A stretch of DNA of 64,000 nt from Sordaria brevicollis (lineage: Eukaryota > Ascomycota > Sordariomycetes > Sordariales > Sordariaceae), in the NCBI GenBank assembly GCA_033439795.1, contig JAUTDP010000013.1, positions 1,488,001 through 1,552,000 of the forward strand. Direction: 5' to 3'. A program made the position numbers and the translations under genes. Position 1 is the first letter of the stretch, and every line of letters starts with the position of its first letter. Positions 48,550 to 61,500 of this stretch are shown one piece after another. The notes under the pieces were generated by a model, which worked only from the letters and a program-made list of their open reading frames with translations, had not been told where the DNA came from and did not search any database.

Positions 48550-51500
48550 TACCTCCCCAAATGCAATTTATTTTCTAAAATAAATAAATCTAAAACTATT
48601 TACATAAAACCAATTACTCCTCTTTATCTATCTCCTTAATTCTTAAGTATTCTACCCGCTAATACCCTTCCTTATTTCGTATAGAATCCATCCCTATTAA
48701 CTTCTTAAATTCCTAATATTTTTTTATAATTAATATTTTAATTATACCGTTTACGGGTATTTTTAAAATTTCGAAATACTATATTTTAATTATCCCTATT
48801 TATACCTCCTACTTTAATTAATATTAATAAATATTAATATAGCGGAATTTAATTACCAATTTTAATACTTCTACGTCTAGGATTCTAAGTATTTAAATAT
48901 TATTATATTCGAAAATTAGGGTAAAATTAGAGAATTTCAATATAAAACTTTTAAATAACTTTATAATATATAATACTTCTTTAGCGACGTTAGAAAGGGC
49001 TACGAATTCTATTTCGGTTATAGAGGTAATTATTATTAACTATTTAGAAGCTCCCTAATAGATAAATCCACTATATAACTTTATTATAAATCTTTAGGAA
49101 TTCTTACGGTCGATAGAATTATTAGTAAAAGAAGCGTTAAAAGCGAATTAAAATTTAATATTTCTTTTATAATATAAGGCTAAGTTTATAGTAATAAAGA
49201 AGTAATATAATACCTTATTTACGGCCTTATAATATTTTAATCCTAAATTATAATTATATTTAGTAAATCGATTAATTATAAAGGTAATATTTAATTTAAT
49301 AATAATAGTAGCGTAGAATATAGACCCGATTTTAATTTAATATTAATAAATAAATTAATTAATAGCTTTATAATCGTAAAATATTAATTCGATATTATTT
49401 ATTAGAATTTAAGTAATACGTTTATCGTCGGCGAACTTATAAATCTTTTAAAAGTATAACTATTAAAATAACTAAATTTTGCGGGCCTTATAATTACGGA
49501 TTACTTTAATATTTAAGAACTATTATAACTCCTCTCCTTTAATTAAATTATATTAGGACTATAGAATCTTTATATATTACCGGGCAATTTCCTCCTTAAT
49601 AGGGTAATAATAAAAAATAATATTATTAATATAATAAAAAACCAAAATACCATCGTTAATTAGAATATAAAAATCTTTAAAGATTGCGTAAAACTTTAAA
49701 ACTTTAAATATCCCTATAAATTCTCGTTATTATAATAATAAAGAACGACGAAAATTATATAATACCTTAAGGATTTTAAGTACTTTCCCCTAAATATAAT
49801 AATTAAATAATATACGTATATAAATCTCTTCGTCCATTATTATATTTACAAAGGCGTTAACTACGTCCTATTAAATAAATTTAAAATTAAAACGTAAAAT
49901 TATAATTATAAAGGTATAAAAGGACTTTCCTATTAAAGTAAAGGTATAAATTTCCTACCCTACAATCCTTATTTATTAATTTCTATATATAATTAAACGA
50001 ACTTTAACTTTATTAAAATAATTATTTTTAAAGTATTTATAAATATATACCTATATATAATCGAAGATTTACTTACCTTTAACTCTAAATTCGTTACAAT
50101 TTACTTCCACCTAAATTTTCATTTATTTATAGCTTTCGAAGTAAATTCGCTCGGCTTATTTAAAGAGGTCGCTTAAAGGATATTTATCGAAGTCTTTATA
50201 ATTATAGGGTATTAACGGCAATTAATAATAATAGAAGCTCTAAAATTTATTAATAGCGATTAAAGATTCGATCGTATTTTTAGTAATTACCCGTTCCTTA
50301 TATATAGAATACTACAACTTTACTTTAATAATTTTCTTCCCGTATATTATAGCTATAAATTAATAAAAACGTCCGGTATTAAATACTACTTTTTAAAATT
50401 CGAAACCTTTTAATAATTCCTTTTTAACGTATTTAATATAATTTATAACGAATACCCCTATAAGAAAGGAAATTAATAATAATATATTTAATAGTATTAA
50501 ATAATCGTAATTAATGAAATAATCGATGGCCATTCGGTCCTCCTTTAAGTTTACAACCTTATTGAGGGGGTTTGGAGGCGGTACGTCAATTTCTACCTCC
50601 CGAATAATTACTTCTTCAATTTATACCTCCCTAATAATTATTACCTCCCTTTTTTAAACCGGGTTAAAAGAAAGAGAATTTAAAAGATTATAAATATTCG
50701 TATCTTCTATATCGGTACGGCTAATTATAAAATCGAAGGGAAATTAATTATTTAATAATTATTCTTTAGCGGTATATTTCTTTAATAAAGTAATAAACTC
50801 TTCTAAAGTAAATTTCAAAAATTCGGCTTCCTTCTCTACCTTACTAATAAAAAGGGTATATTTATTAAAAATAACGTCGCGGGTATTAATAATTTTATTA
50901 ATAATAAGGTTTTAGATTCGGTAAATAATTATAAAAGTATAACCGATTAAATATCCAATCTACGTTTTAAAGTTCATTTTTTAAAGCCTATTTTATTTAT
51001 TCTTAACGGTTATAATTATTACAAATACTTTATAACTATAAATTCGAAGGTAAAAAATATTAAATTTATAGGGGGTAATTTCGTCGTTATTACTATTAAT
51101 TTTCCTAATAATAGCCGTATAGAATCTTTTATAAGGAGATTTCTAATTGTAGAAGTATTTAAAGGACCGATTATTAAAATATATTACTATAAAAACGATT
51201 TCCGGTTAAAAATCCTTAGGAAAACGAATACCTAAACCTATAGTACGCGCTTTATTTTTAATTATATTTCCCGAATACTCTACACCTCTATTCTATACTT
51301 AAATATATAAGGTAAAGGGCTTTATAACTATATTACGTTACGCTAATAAATTTAAGAGTAATTATAATTTCGTAATTTCGTTATTGTATTCCAATATTCG
51401 TACTATAACGTTAAATCGTATTTTAAAGAGAGTAAAAAGGTCGTTTAAATAAGCTACGATTATAATAGCGAATCGGTCGTAGAGGAAATATTCCTAAATA

Positions 51501-53792
51501 TATTTAGTAAATTTATAAATAATAAATATAATATTAATATAGCTTTAGTAATTTTCTTTATAATCGAGAAAATTTATAATAAAACGTTCTTTAACCCTAT
51601 ACCCTTTATTTTTAAATTTTCGTTTAATTTATTACTTAATTTTTATTTAAATATAAATATTATATTATTCGGTCTTAGGGTTTTCTTCGTCTTCCTCCTT
51701 TTTATTTTTAAATAAGATTTTAACTCCTAATACGTTATAAAAGTAGGATAATACTTAAGGACTAGGGTACTCTAATTTAAAATGCTAAATAAAGGGGTCT
51801 TTACAGTAATACCTACGGCTTATATAAGAGTTAATTATATTCTTACGGGTATAGAAATTCGCCCGAATAAATAAATAGGGAAGCTTTTTAAATAGAATTT
51901 AGCGGTAATAAATTTTAAGATAATAAAATAATAATTAGTCTATATTATGAAGGCAATTATTAAATAATTTATAATTCTAAAAGAAACCTTATTTACGTAA
52001 TAAGTATAAGGAAATAAAATTAATTATAAAATTAAGGCAAAAGGCTATATTATAAAGACGTAATTTTTTAAACCCGTTTTCTCTATTAATAATAAAATTA
52101 ACCTCCTTATAACTTTAAATTATAATACGTAAATCTCCAGCCTACAAATTATTACTATAGGGTATATAATAAAAATTAAAGAAATACGTAATTTCGTTAA
52201 ATACGTATAAAGAGCTACTAGAATCAAAAAAAGCGTAATTTTTAAACGGGTAAATATTAGAACTTCCTTCTCCCATTTAGAATATTATTTATATTATAAC
52301 GGTTTTATAAACTTAAATAAAAGTAAAGATAAAGTCTATAGTAATATTCTTACTAAAGAGTTAATTATTTTAAAATTAATTACTAATATTAAGGATAGGA
52401 TTTATTAATTACTTAATTATTTCCTTTTTTTAAATTTTAACCTCCCTTTTAAATTTTAAATCGTTATTAAAGTTTTTAATTACCCGAATTTATACTTTAA
52501 AGTTAAATTTCTAATAAAAATTTAAAGCCCTACTAAGGAAGAAATATTAATAGTATTTAATAATATATATACCCTCTTCGTAAATTTTATAACGAAATAA
52601 CGATAATAAATTTCTACTCTATTTAAAATCTTTAATTTACACTACGTACTTCCTTTTATATTAATTATATTAAAGTCTACTAAATTAAACGTCCTTTACT
52701 TTAATATTAATATCCTCTAACCTATTAAAAATATCGCCTCCAATTCTAAAGGACGCCCTGCGAATACTTTTATAGTTAGATTTAATCTATACAATTATAG
52801 GTACTTTATTGTTAAAGCTTTTAATACAAAAATCCCCGGATAAAATATAAAAATCGAAAATATTATTAACGATTTATAAGCGGTATTAACGCAAGGCGTC
52901 GGAAATTTAGCCCGGTTAAATAGGGTATAAATATTCGATAAGGTCGTAAAATTAAGTAATAATTAATAAAGATTTAGGGACCGCGTAGAATTAAATTTTA
53001 ATTATAATAATCTCTTAACCGTTAATTTATTTAATTATTCCTATTTTAGGTTCTATTATAAGGGGTTTATTAATATAATCGCGGTAAGCTTTACGGGCAT
53101 CGATAAAAGTTTATTTAGGACGGTATTATAACCCTTTAACGAAGGTAAAATATTATTAAGGGAAATTTTCGTTATTCCGGAAATAATTAAACTTATAATC
53201 TTAATAAACGGTTTTACGTATCTATTTAGTAAATATAATGTAATATTTCAAAAAGGTTTCGTATTTCTTAAACCGGTAATTAAATATATTAATATTATAA
53301 TTATATTCTTATAGCCCTATAATAATAAAGTCGGTAAATTTAGTAGTAACGTCGTTAATTTATTCCTCTAAGGATTTTTCGATAAATTCTACGTTTATAA
53401 AGATATTATCGGCGCTATAAAGAGGGATTAGCGTAATAAAAATACTATTTTCGAAATCGTTAAAAATTTCTTTAGCCTTTTTAATATAATAGTGGACAAA
53501 CGATTTAATAACGTAATTTATAATAATTAATTTTATAAATTCAAAAGGAATTAGTTATACCCTTAATATATAATTAATAAAATCTAAAACTTTAATATAG
53601 GCTATAAATTCGTCGTTCCACTCCTTGAATTTATTTATAAAGTCTAAATAAACCTACTTAATAACGACTTCTTTATCGATTAACTAGGATATAATTAATA
53701 ACGTAGTAAATTATAATAATAATAGGGATAATAATTATAATTAATGTAACTAAAGTTTTCGTAGCGCGGAAATTGCAAATCAAATTATTAAT
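48550..53792 (-). pseudogene. Copia H gag-pol relic
   Basis: Minus-strand translation of 49571-49650 reads GILVFYYINNIIF...Y-P-KEEIA, matching the Copia reverse transcriptase loop (FFYVDDIIF) with both Asp codons turned to Asn. RNase H lies toward 48550; integrase and gag lie toward 53792. Stops are throughout and no open frame of useful length is left. Confidence 0.8.
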
Positions 53793-53981
53793 TATTAAAT
53801 TACATAATAAAGTAAATATCGTAATTAAGGGTTAAAAATTAATATATATATTTAGAAGAGTTCTATAGAACCCGAATTGGGGGTGCCCAGACTATTAAGA
53901 AGGTCTATAACCAGAATTTGGTGGCTAGGGCGCCTTACGTAAGCCTGTTTCTACTGGTCGAGTCTACCCTCTAATCTAACA
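53793..53981 (-). repeat. Right (5') LTR of Copia H
   Basis: Mutated inner start TATTAAATTACATAATAAAG and intact outer end ACCCTCTAATCTAACA. Confidence 0.88.
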
Positions 53982-53986
53982 CCTTC

Positions 53987-54706
53987 GCACCGTTATAATG
54001 GTTCGATAGCTACCCATGAATCCCGCCATGCACCCTATGTACTGTGTATCTAATAAAGAACCTTGATAGGTTGCAGATTTGCAGCTGCCACAGCCGGCCT
54101 CCAGGGACCATTTACCCGTTATCAGATCCGCTTTGTCTTATCAAATCTAATTATCTAAGTGATGAACCAGCTGAACTGAACCGCCTACAGTCGAGACCCC
54201 TGAAACTGCATACTCTAGATACTGCATAACCGCCATTTGGTGCATAGAATTCCGTGGTCTGAATTCCCCTGCCCTCACCAAACCACGGGTCCTGAAACTG
54301 CATAACCTCCATCCAATGCATATATTTTAAGCTGCTGGATTACATGCAGAATCAGGGGTCTCGACTGTACGTACTTATCCAAGTTCCCAATCTGCTTCCC
54401 ACGACTGGAACTACAGTAATACTTTCTCGAGGGCTTCATTTGCGCATACTCACGACACCTATTGGCGCCGTCACGTAGCAGAAAAGGGAGAGAAAAGAAG
54501 CGAAGCTGCAAATTCAGGATGAAAAATGAACACTAAGAGAATGCTATGGTATGCAACATGCTACAGCACCCGGTATCGCCATTGCCCTTCTCCAATGCCA
54601 TGCCATGCCATATTAGTAGCCCGACAGAAATCATATCGTCGTAATCATCATGCCTCTTATATCCAATCCTCCGGCCTTGTCCTGAGTTCTAGAACCCTAC
54701 CTAATT
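53987..54706. other. Intergenic DNA between Copia H and the ATG9 stop
   Basis: Unmutated sequence with the 3' untranslated part of ATG9 and a small inverted-repeat element (54188-54367). No gene is seen. Confidence 0.65.
54188..54367. mobile_element. 180-bp TA-flanked MITE
   Basis: Terminal arms start CAGTCGAGACCCCTGA and end with its reverse complement TCAGGGGTCTCGACTG. TA lies directly outside each end (54186-54187 and 54368-54369). TA duplication and CAGT ends fit a non-autonomous Tc1/mariner (pogo/Fot-type) element. CCTGAAACTGCATA occurs twice inside, and an inner CCGTGGT/ACCACGG hairpin lies in the middle. Confidence 0.72.
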
Positions 54707-57575
54707 TCATCGCACGCCCCCGAGCCTTCGATTCAAATGCGCCTGGTTGAACTGGTAGAGCATCTGTACCACTCCAGCTCCGTTTCCACCTTCCTCGCCA
54801 ACAACCGGGTCCAGATCCTGCCTGCTGTTCTCCCTGCTGAGATCTTTGGTTGGAGACACCTGCCATGTTGATTCATCCAGTTCTGCCCTGCTGTCCTCCA
54901 ACTCGTCATCGTGCGTTTGCTGACCGTTGCGTGCAGCCCCTTTACCATCCTCCTCCATTGAGCCTCCCATGGCGTGGCCTGCACCCCGATTACTCTGGCG
55001 GAACTGGCGCCCCGTGTTGACAAAGCTCATGTTGTTTGGGAGGCTCGGCTGATGGCGTGGGTCCAAGAGAATAGATGCCATGGGTGAAGGCTCTGCTACT
55101 GCCACTCCAGGCCGCGCCGCACGCGAAGACACGGGTCCATTGCTCCTCGCCCGTTGACTGTGCCCCATTCGCGACGCGGCCAGATCACCCGCCAGCGTTG
55201 GCGAAGTGATACCGGGAAAGACCGGCGGTAAGTGGAACTGTTGGCGCATCCCAGGCGGGAGGTGTTTTGGGTTTCGAGCATAGTTGTTAATGAATCCATA
55301 CATGGACGCTTCCATCTTGCCATGCTTTGTAGAATAATAGTCGTCGCGCACATCTCCCTCGCCTGTGACCACCGCCGGTGCTTGGTTTTTGGAGCCCTGT
55401 TTAAAGTTAAACTCGGCAAAGTAGCAGACATAGCCAAGGCCGTCCACATGGATCGTGAACTCGCGAAAAAAGTCAATGATTTGATCGGCTGACTTGGGGA
55501 GGCTGAAAAACAGGACGAAGGGGGTAGTCAGGATGCTGAGAATCTCTTCCACAAAGATGACGAGTTTCAACTTGTAAAGCTCTTCGAATTCGGCCTTGAC
55601 GTCGGCACTATGCAACCGTTCTTTCCAGTGCTCCGGCTGATAATGCGTATATTCCACGACATTGCCGAGCGCATATTCTGGATCAAACACTGCGTTTTCC
55701 TCCGACACACTCCCGCGAGCCACGCTCCAAATAGCTCCAAAAACAGCGGTATAGAAGAGCACGGTTCGATCGTGCGTGATTTCGAAGCCCAGAAACATTT
55801 CCGGGTCGAAAACAGATATCAGGGCGAGGACTGTAGCAATGGAGCCTGCTATAAATGATACAGTCTTGGCCACCATGGACGTCTTGGCTTTCGGAAACTG
55901 ATCAATGTAATGACTGGCAAAGGGGTGAGACATGTCCAGTCGTCTCTTAAATAAGTGGGGAAGCTCGTTGAACTCTCGAAACTTCCACTCTGCAAGAGGT
56001 GTGTAGCTCCTCGCGGACAATATCGATGGGTTCTTTTGGATTTCCTGCAAATAACGTCAGTAAGAACATGTCCACCATCCAGTCAACGTGAGGCGACGTA
56101 CATTGTAGTATTCCAAAAAATACACGATGATCAGGTAACCTGCGACGAAAGGCGACAGGATGAGGATCATAACACCCGCAAAGATGAAACGGCTCCGAAG
56201 TTTGGCACTAAGAATCCCCCTGCGATCGGACCTGAGGAATTCCTGGTTCACTTGACCCTTGGGATCAAAGACGAAGTCCAGGATGCTGAACATCAAAGTC
56301 CATTCGAGCGTCTGTGAAAGAAGCTGACGGTTGCGAAGCATCGGCAATGGAATGGTCAGGTCGAGTATATCCTTGTTTATCATGGCAATCATGTAGTTCT
56401 CCCGTCTCATCAGTCGATTCGCGATGTCGGATGCATCCAGCCTCTCCTTGGATTGGCTACCGAGGACCCAGCGCTGGTTTTGCGGCGTCATGGTTCTGGT
56501 CGTCCTTACATTCTGGTCCCTGAGCACCATTATCCTAGCTACAACCTCCTGCCATGTAATGGTCTGCATGTCTTCATCGGGGATGTTGAGAAGATGGATG
56601 TAAAAGTCTCGAACATGCCTCAGCCGGCGCAAGTCGAGGATGTACTGTATTGACTTCCACATGAAATAAAAGGCAAAGAGCCAGAGACCGATGTTCCACA
56701 ATCCAGACATATTCCGAGTGCATTGCGGAACGAGGACTTGAGACAGCTTCTGGTTGCTCGGAATCTTCTTGAAATCAACGCACTGGGACAGAAACGTCAA
56801 GAGGAAAGCTACAAAGGCGACTTTGCTGTGACTCGTGTCAGTAGTCATTCGAAGGGCCAATTCTTCTGTTCCAAAGACGGGCGATCAACAAAAGGCCCAC
56901 TCACATCAGGTGAAGCACCCTTTCAACCACGATACACCACATCCCACTCCCCCGATAGTAGTTGTAGACGTCTTGCATGAAACTGTCGAGGTTGGTGATG
57001 TTAGCCCACCTCCACTCGGCCATCTTCTTGGCGTTGCCTGTTACAGCGCCAGTGAGAACAAAGCTAGGCGCGGCATTGCCATGTAGTGGAGGCTGAAGAT
57101 CTTGGTCGGCGAGTGGCCTTTGTTGATGCGTACGGTCCTTGGACAATCCCGGAGCAGGGCGTGCACGCGGTCCTGCTTGCTGTCCTCTCGACTTTCCGGG
57201 CGAGCCCAAGGGAGCAGCTCCCCTATCATAATGCTCAACAAGCAGGGAGGCGGGTACGTCATTATCACCGTCGTCATCGTGGCCGGCACCCCAATGTGTA
57301 GTAGCATCTGGACGGGGTGGACGGCCAGATATATGGGCTCGGCCTCGGGAGATTTGGCCGTCGACCGTGGTCCTACTGTCGTCAAGTCTTAATCCTTCTG
57401 CATTCTCGATATCATAATCATTAAAATGCTGGTTAAGATTCTCTTCATCCAAGAGCCCAGCGCGATCGTCAACATCAGAGGCGCTGCCGCGGCCGCGCAA
57501 CTCCTCATAGAAGGAGCGCGCCCCACGACCGCCACGGCCACCCGACATGAGCCTGGCAATGACGCCGTCAGCCAT
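54707..57575 (-). CDS. ATG9: Autophagy protein ATG9, lipid scramblase
   Basis: Three exons, 56905-57575, 56102-56825 and 54707-56044, encode 910 residues. Introns are 79 bp (GTGAGT...CAG) and 57 bp (GTACGT...CAG), with matching phases. The polar, acidic N-terminus (1-215) ends with NNYYRGSGMW-type sequence read here as YNYYRGSGMWC. Hydrophobic segments lie at about 226-243, 266-287, 436-462, 523-543, 560-575 and 627-647. The core includes TWQEVVARI (314-322) and TPLAEWKFREFNELPHLF (480-497), typical of Atg9. The last 220 residues are low-complexity and variable in the family. Atg9 is a multispanning scramblase on Golgi-derived vesicles that seeds the phagophore with Atg2 and Atg18. The first in-frame ATG (57575) gives MADGVIARLM, similar in length and shape to relatives, though its -3 base is T. 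Intact, with no RIP, despite Copia elements on both sides. Confidence 0.96.
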
Positions 57576-58326
57576 GAACGCGTTGGCTAACGCTCTGGTT
57601 TCGGTGCTGGACGCCTGCACAGGCTACAATAGTTCGTTTAGGTGAAGGCGAGCGAGCATCCAGACAAATGACCGATCTGGTACGGATCGGACAGCGGGTG
57701 GTAGAACTTGGGTGCTTCGGAGACGGCGTGGAATTCGAGAAAGGATATGCTTCCGGGGGGAGGGGGGCGGCGTTCGTTTCTCGGTTCGAAAATAGACTGC
57801 TTGATGGTTGATTGTTGTTGTGGGAGACGAAGACTGATGGGTAGGCGTTTGGCAGACCGCTGCCCTTGAACCTTTGTGTCAAAGCACACCTTAAACCGAT
57901 TGCCTGATTCGCCTGCTTGGTCGTTAACTGGAAACGACGTGGATGCTGACCCTGCTGTGCACGAACTGCCCTGAGTTGAAGTTGTCCCTTTCAGGGGTTA
58001 CTCTTCTCGTCTTTCATGTAAGAAGAGTCTTGGACTGAGATTTGTTGAGGTCGGAGTGAGAGTAGCAGGCTGTAATGTAGCTACCTCTACCAGTCTTACA
58101 AAGGCAGTTGGGCGGTCGGGAGACGGTTGATGGGGGGCAGGTGACAAGGGCACGCCGGTTGCGAGGGTGCGACGGTAGCACGCTAGCTCTTGAGGAGTTG
58201 AGGTAGCCATAGAAATGACGACGGGACGTGGATTGGTGGATCTCGCATGTCATGCTAGAGCGTCTCGGGCAGGCGGTGAACGCGATAGTACACGTGCAAA
58301 CGCTTATCGATGGTAGCGCCTACCAT
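57576..58326 (-). promoter_or_regulatory. ATG9 upstream region
   Basis: GC-balanced non-coding DNA of 0.75 kb between the ATG9 start and Copia I. No certain TATA box or known factor site was recognised. Copia I therefore limits the unaltered upstream sequence to this length. Confidence 0.55.
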
Positions 58327-58507
58327 TGTTACAATGGTGACAATATTGGGGGAGCAAAGAAGGCTTGATTGTGTGTAACTGTGTAAGACTCTGCAGACGT
58401 GCAGATCTCTGGCTACTGTGTAAAAATCCCTCAGACTCCAGACCTCGGTTATTTAGGTCACGTACACTCCTATTATCCCTGCAGGCCAGCCACCCAATAT
58501 TATAACA
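58327..58507 (-). repeat. Left (3') LTR of Copia I
   Basis: Highly similar to 63828-64000, including CTCTGCAGACGTG and CCCTGCAGGCCAGCCACCCA. The outer start is unmutated. Confidence 0.9.
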
Positions 58508-61500
58508 CACCCCCTTAAATCTATACTATAAATTAATATTAGATTTACCTAGAAATGCCCTATAATCCTCTAAGAGTTTTATACTTCTATTCCCAATATA
58601 ATAATATTTCCCTAAAGTCTTTATTTATTATATTAGTTTTTAAATAAATTGTAAAGTCTCCTATCTAATTTATCTATAGCCTCTTTATCCTCTAACTCCT
58701 CCTAATCCTTATCCTTTAAATCTATTACCCTTTTAAGCATCCTTACTATAATAAACGCGCTCGTAATTTCTAATAGCTTAATTAGTAGCTATTAGAATTC
58801 TACGAATCCTAATTACTCTATCGATACGCGGTAATCTATAGGCCCGAAATTCTTTATAAGGCCATCGGCAATCTACTCCTTAATTAAAATATAAATAACG
58901 TCGATAAACTTCCTTTCTTATACTTAATGTAATTAATATTTATAAATATCTACGTACTTTAATTTAATTATTAAGCGTATACCCTCCTTAATAACGAAGC
59001 GGATCGTTTATTTATTATCGCAATCTATAGGTATAATTTCTTAATCGAATCCTACCGTTAATTCGTTAAATAGACGGCGGGTATAGATAGCTTCTTTAGC
59101 GCTTTAATTTAAAGATAATAATTCTACCTCTATAAAAGAGGTAATTACTATATCCTATTTATTAATTCGCTAATTTATAATTGCGCCTAAGAGCCTTAGA
59201 ATAAATATTTAGGAGTTTTTGCAATTAAGGGAATTATTTGCGAAGGAGGAATTAATTATTACGTAAAAATCCTAACGGTTTAATCTATTTAATTAAAAAG
59301 CGTAATTTTAAATTAATAATAGATATAGAAGGACGTGATTTATAGCCTTATAATATATCGAATTGGGGTTCGAATTAAAATGAATCAATTTAGAAATAGG
59401 GAAGGTAATATTTAAGCGCGTAGTAATAATAATATAAAGGATGGAGCCGATTTTGACCTAATAAACGGTAATCTTATATAGTAATACCTTATCCTCGTAG
59501 GGAATTAACTCCTCCTTAGCTATAAGGGTCTAAAAGAATCTCTTTATCCCTTTAACCTTATCTACAATCTTATTAATATAATCGCGCTATAATAACCAAA
59601 TTAACCATTTCTTACAATTACGAATAACTTCAATTCCTAAGAACTATTTTAATTCCTCTCCGCCAATTAACTAATATTTCTTCTTAAGGGTAATAATTAC
59701 CCCCTTAATTATAGCCACCTCCTTATCCCTATTTAAGTAAGTAATTATAATATTATTAACGTAGAAGAAAAGGAATACGTTATCCTTAATTAGAATATTA
59801 AGTTTAAAAAGGATAGAGGATATACTTATAGCTATAAGGGTCTTAATAAACTCCTATTATTATAAGAGTAATAATTTGCGTAGCCTATATAGCGTTCAAA
59901 ATAATTGGATTACTTAGCCCTTCTTTTAATACCTAAGAGGAATTCGTATATAGACTAATTTATTTAGTAAAATATTAATAAAAGTATTCTTAACGTCGTA
60001 TTAAGTCAAATCTAAATTAAAGTAGGCTACAATTGCTATAAAAATACGGAAGGACTTAATTATTAACGTAATTATATAAGTTTTATAAATTCTATTTTTA
60101 ATTTACTAATTTCCTTACATTATTAAACGAATTTTATACTTTTAGAATTTACTATTTTAATTAAATTTATAGACGTAGACCTATTGTAACCCTAAGATCT
60201 CCTTCCTATTTATATCCCTAATATTCACCTATTCCTAGGATTTTATTTTATTGTACTTAGTTAAATACTCTTTCTTTACAATTTAGAATAATTCCCCTAT
60301 AGGATAAAAATTGAACGCTTAATAATATTTTAAAAGTGGTAGGAAATTAAATCGATAAAAGGTTTTTAGGAATCCTTACCTTTATAGCCAATCGACTTTT
60401 TCCTTTATTAATTTTAATTTAGGGTTATAATTAGGATCGATTTTAATACCCCTCTCTTGTATCTTTTTTAGGAAACCCTAATCGACGACTTAATCTCCCT
60501 AAAGACTTATAAAACGGCTATTCCGTCCGGTTAAAAAAAATACGGCCCAATTAAAATATTAATCTATAGTTAATTATAAATCCTTATTGGATTTTAAAAA
60601 TCTACTAACTAAGAACGATACCGGTATTTTATCTAAGGTTAGGGACGTAGAGTAGTACCCTTTATCCTCTAAGTTTATAACCGTATTTTAGAAATTAATA
60701 ATTGATTATAAAAGTATTGGAATTAGTTTCTTTAGAAATTCGGTTAAAATCTCTAGCCCTTATATTTATAATAGGAATTAGCCTATTAATTCGTAGTACT
60801 AATCTAATAGGATTTAGCCTATTTATACCTAATATTAATCCCTTAATAGTTCTACGATCGCCTCTTCCTCTTATTTCCCCTCCTCTAAAGTATTAATCGC
60901 ATCGATCGCTTCGTTCGCATCGGTCGGGAAGCTTATAATTATAGAATTAAGCGTCGGGAGAACCTGCGGCAATTCCAACTAATCTACTTCGGCGGTATTT
61001 ATATTATAAAGGGTTTTTAATTATATAGCCAATTCTTTAAGGGAAATCTATAAGGATTTATAAATTTTTTCAATTTTATTTAAAAATACCTCGTCTTCGT
61101 TAAATACGATATTTTGTATTATTATAACTTAATTAGTATAAGGGTTCTAAACCTTATATTAATTTATTAATTAATAGCCGACCAAATATCCGATCTACGT
61201 ATATCTTTTGAATTTTTTAATCCTTTCCTTATTATTTATAACGGTAGTAATAAGGGTAAAGGCTTTATAACCGTAAACTTTTAAATACGCAATTATAGGG
61301 GAGGGATCTACTAATAGTATATTACCATTTTTAAAACTATAATACGATTCGAATCTCTCTTTAAAAACCTTTTAATAATAATCTACTTTAAACGTTAAGT
61401 TATAGAAATACGCGGCTACGTATATAATTTCTAATTAAAATACTTCGGGTAAATTTGCACTTATATATATTAACGCCGCTTTAATTTTAATTACACCCCT

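Larger units (their letters stand above)
48361..53981 (-). mobile_element. Copia-type LTR retrotransposon H
   Basis: Two 189-bp LTRs (48361-48549 and 53793-53981) and a polypurine tract (GGGGAGG on the minus strand) beside the left LTR show a minus-strand element of 5.6 kb. Flanks read CCTTT (48356-48360) and CCTTC (53982-53986), a likely TSD differing by one C-to-T. It separates the mitoferrin upstream region from the 3' side of ATG9. Boundaries are set by the extent of LTR similarity, because the left end does not start with TG. Confidence 0.86.
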
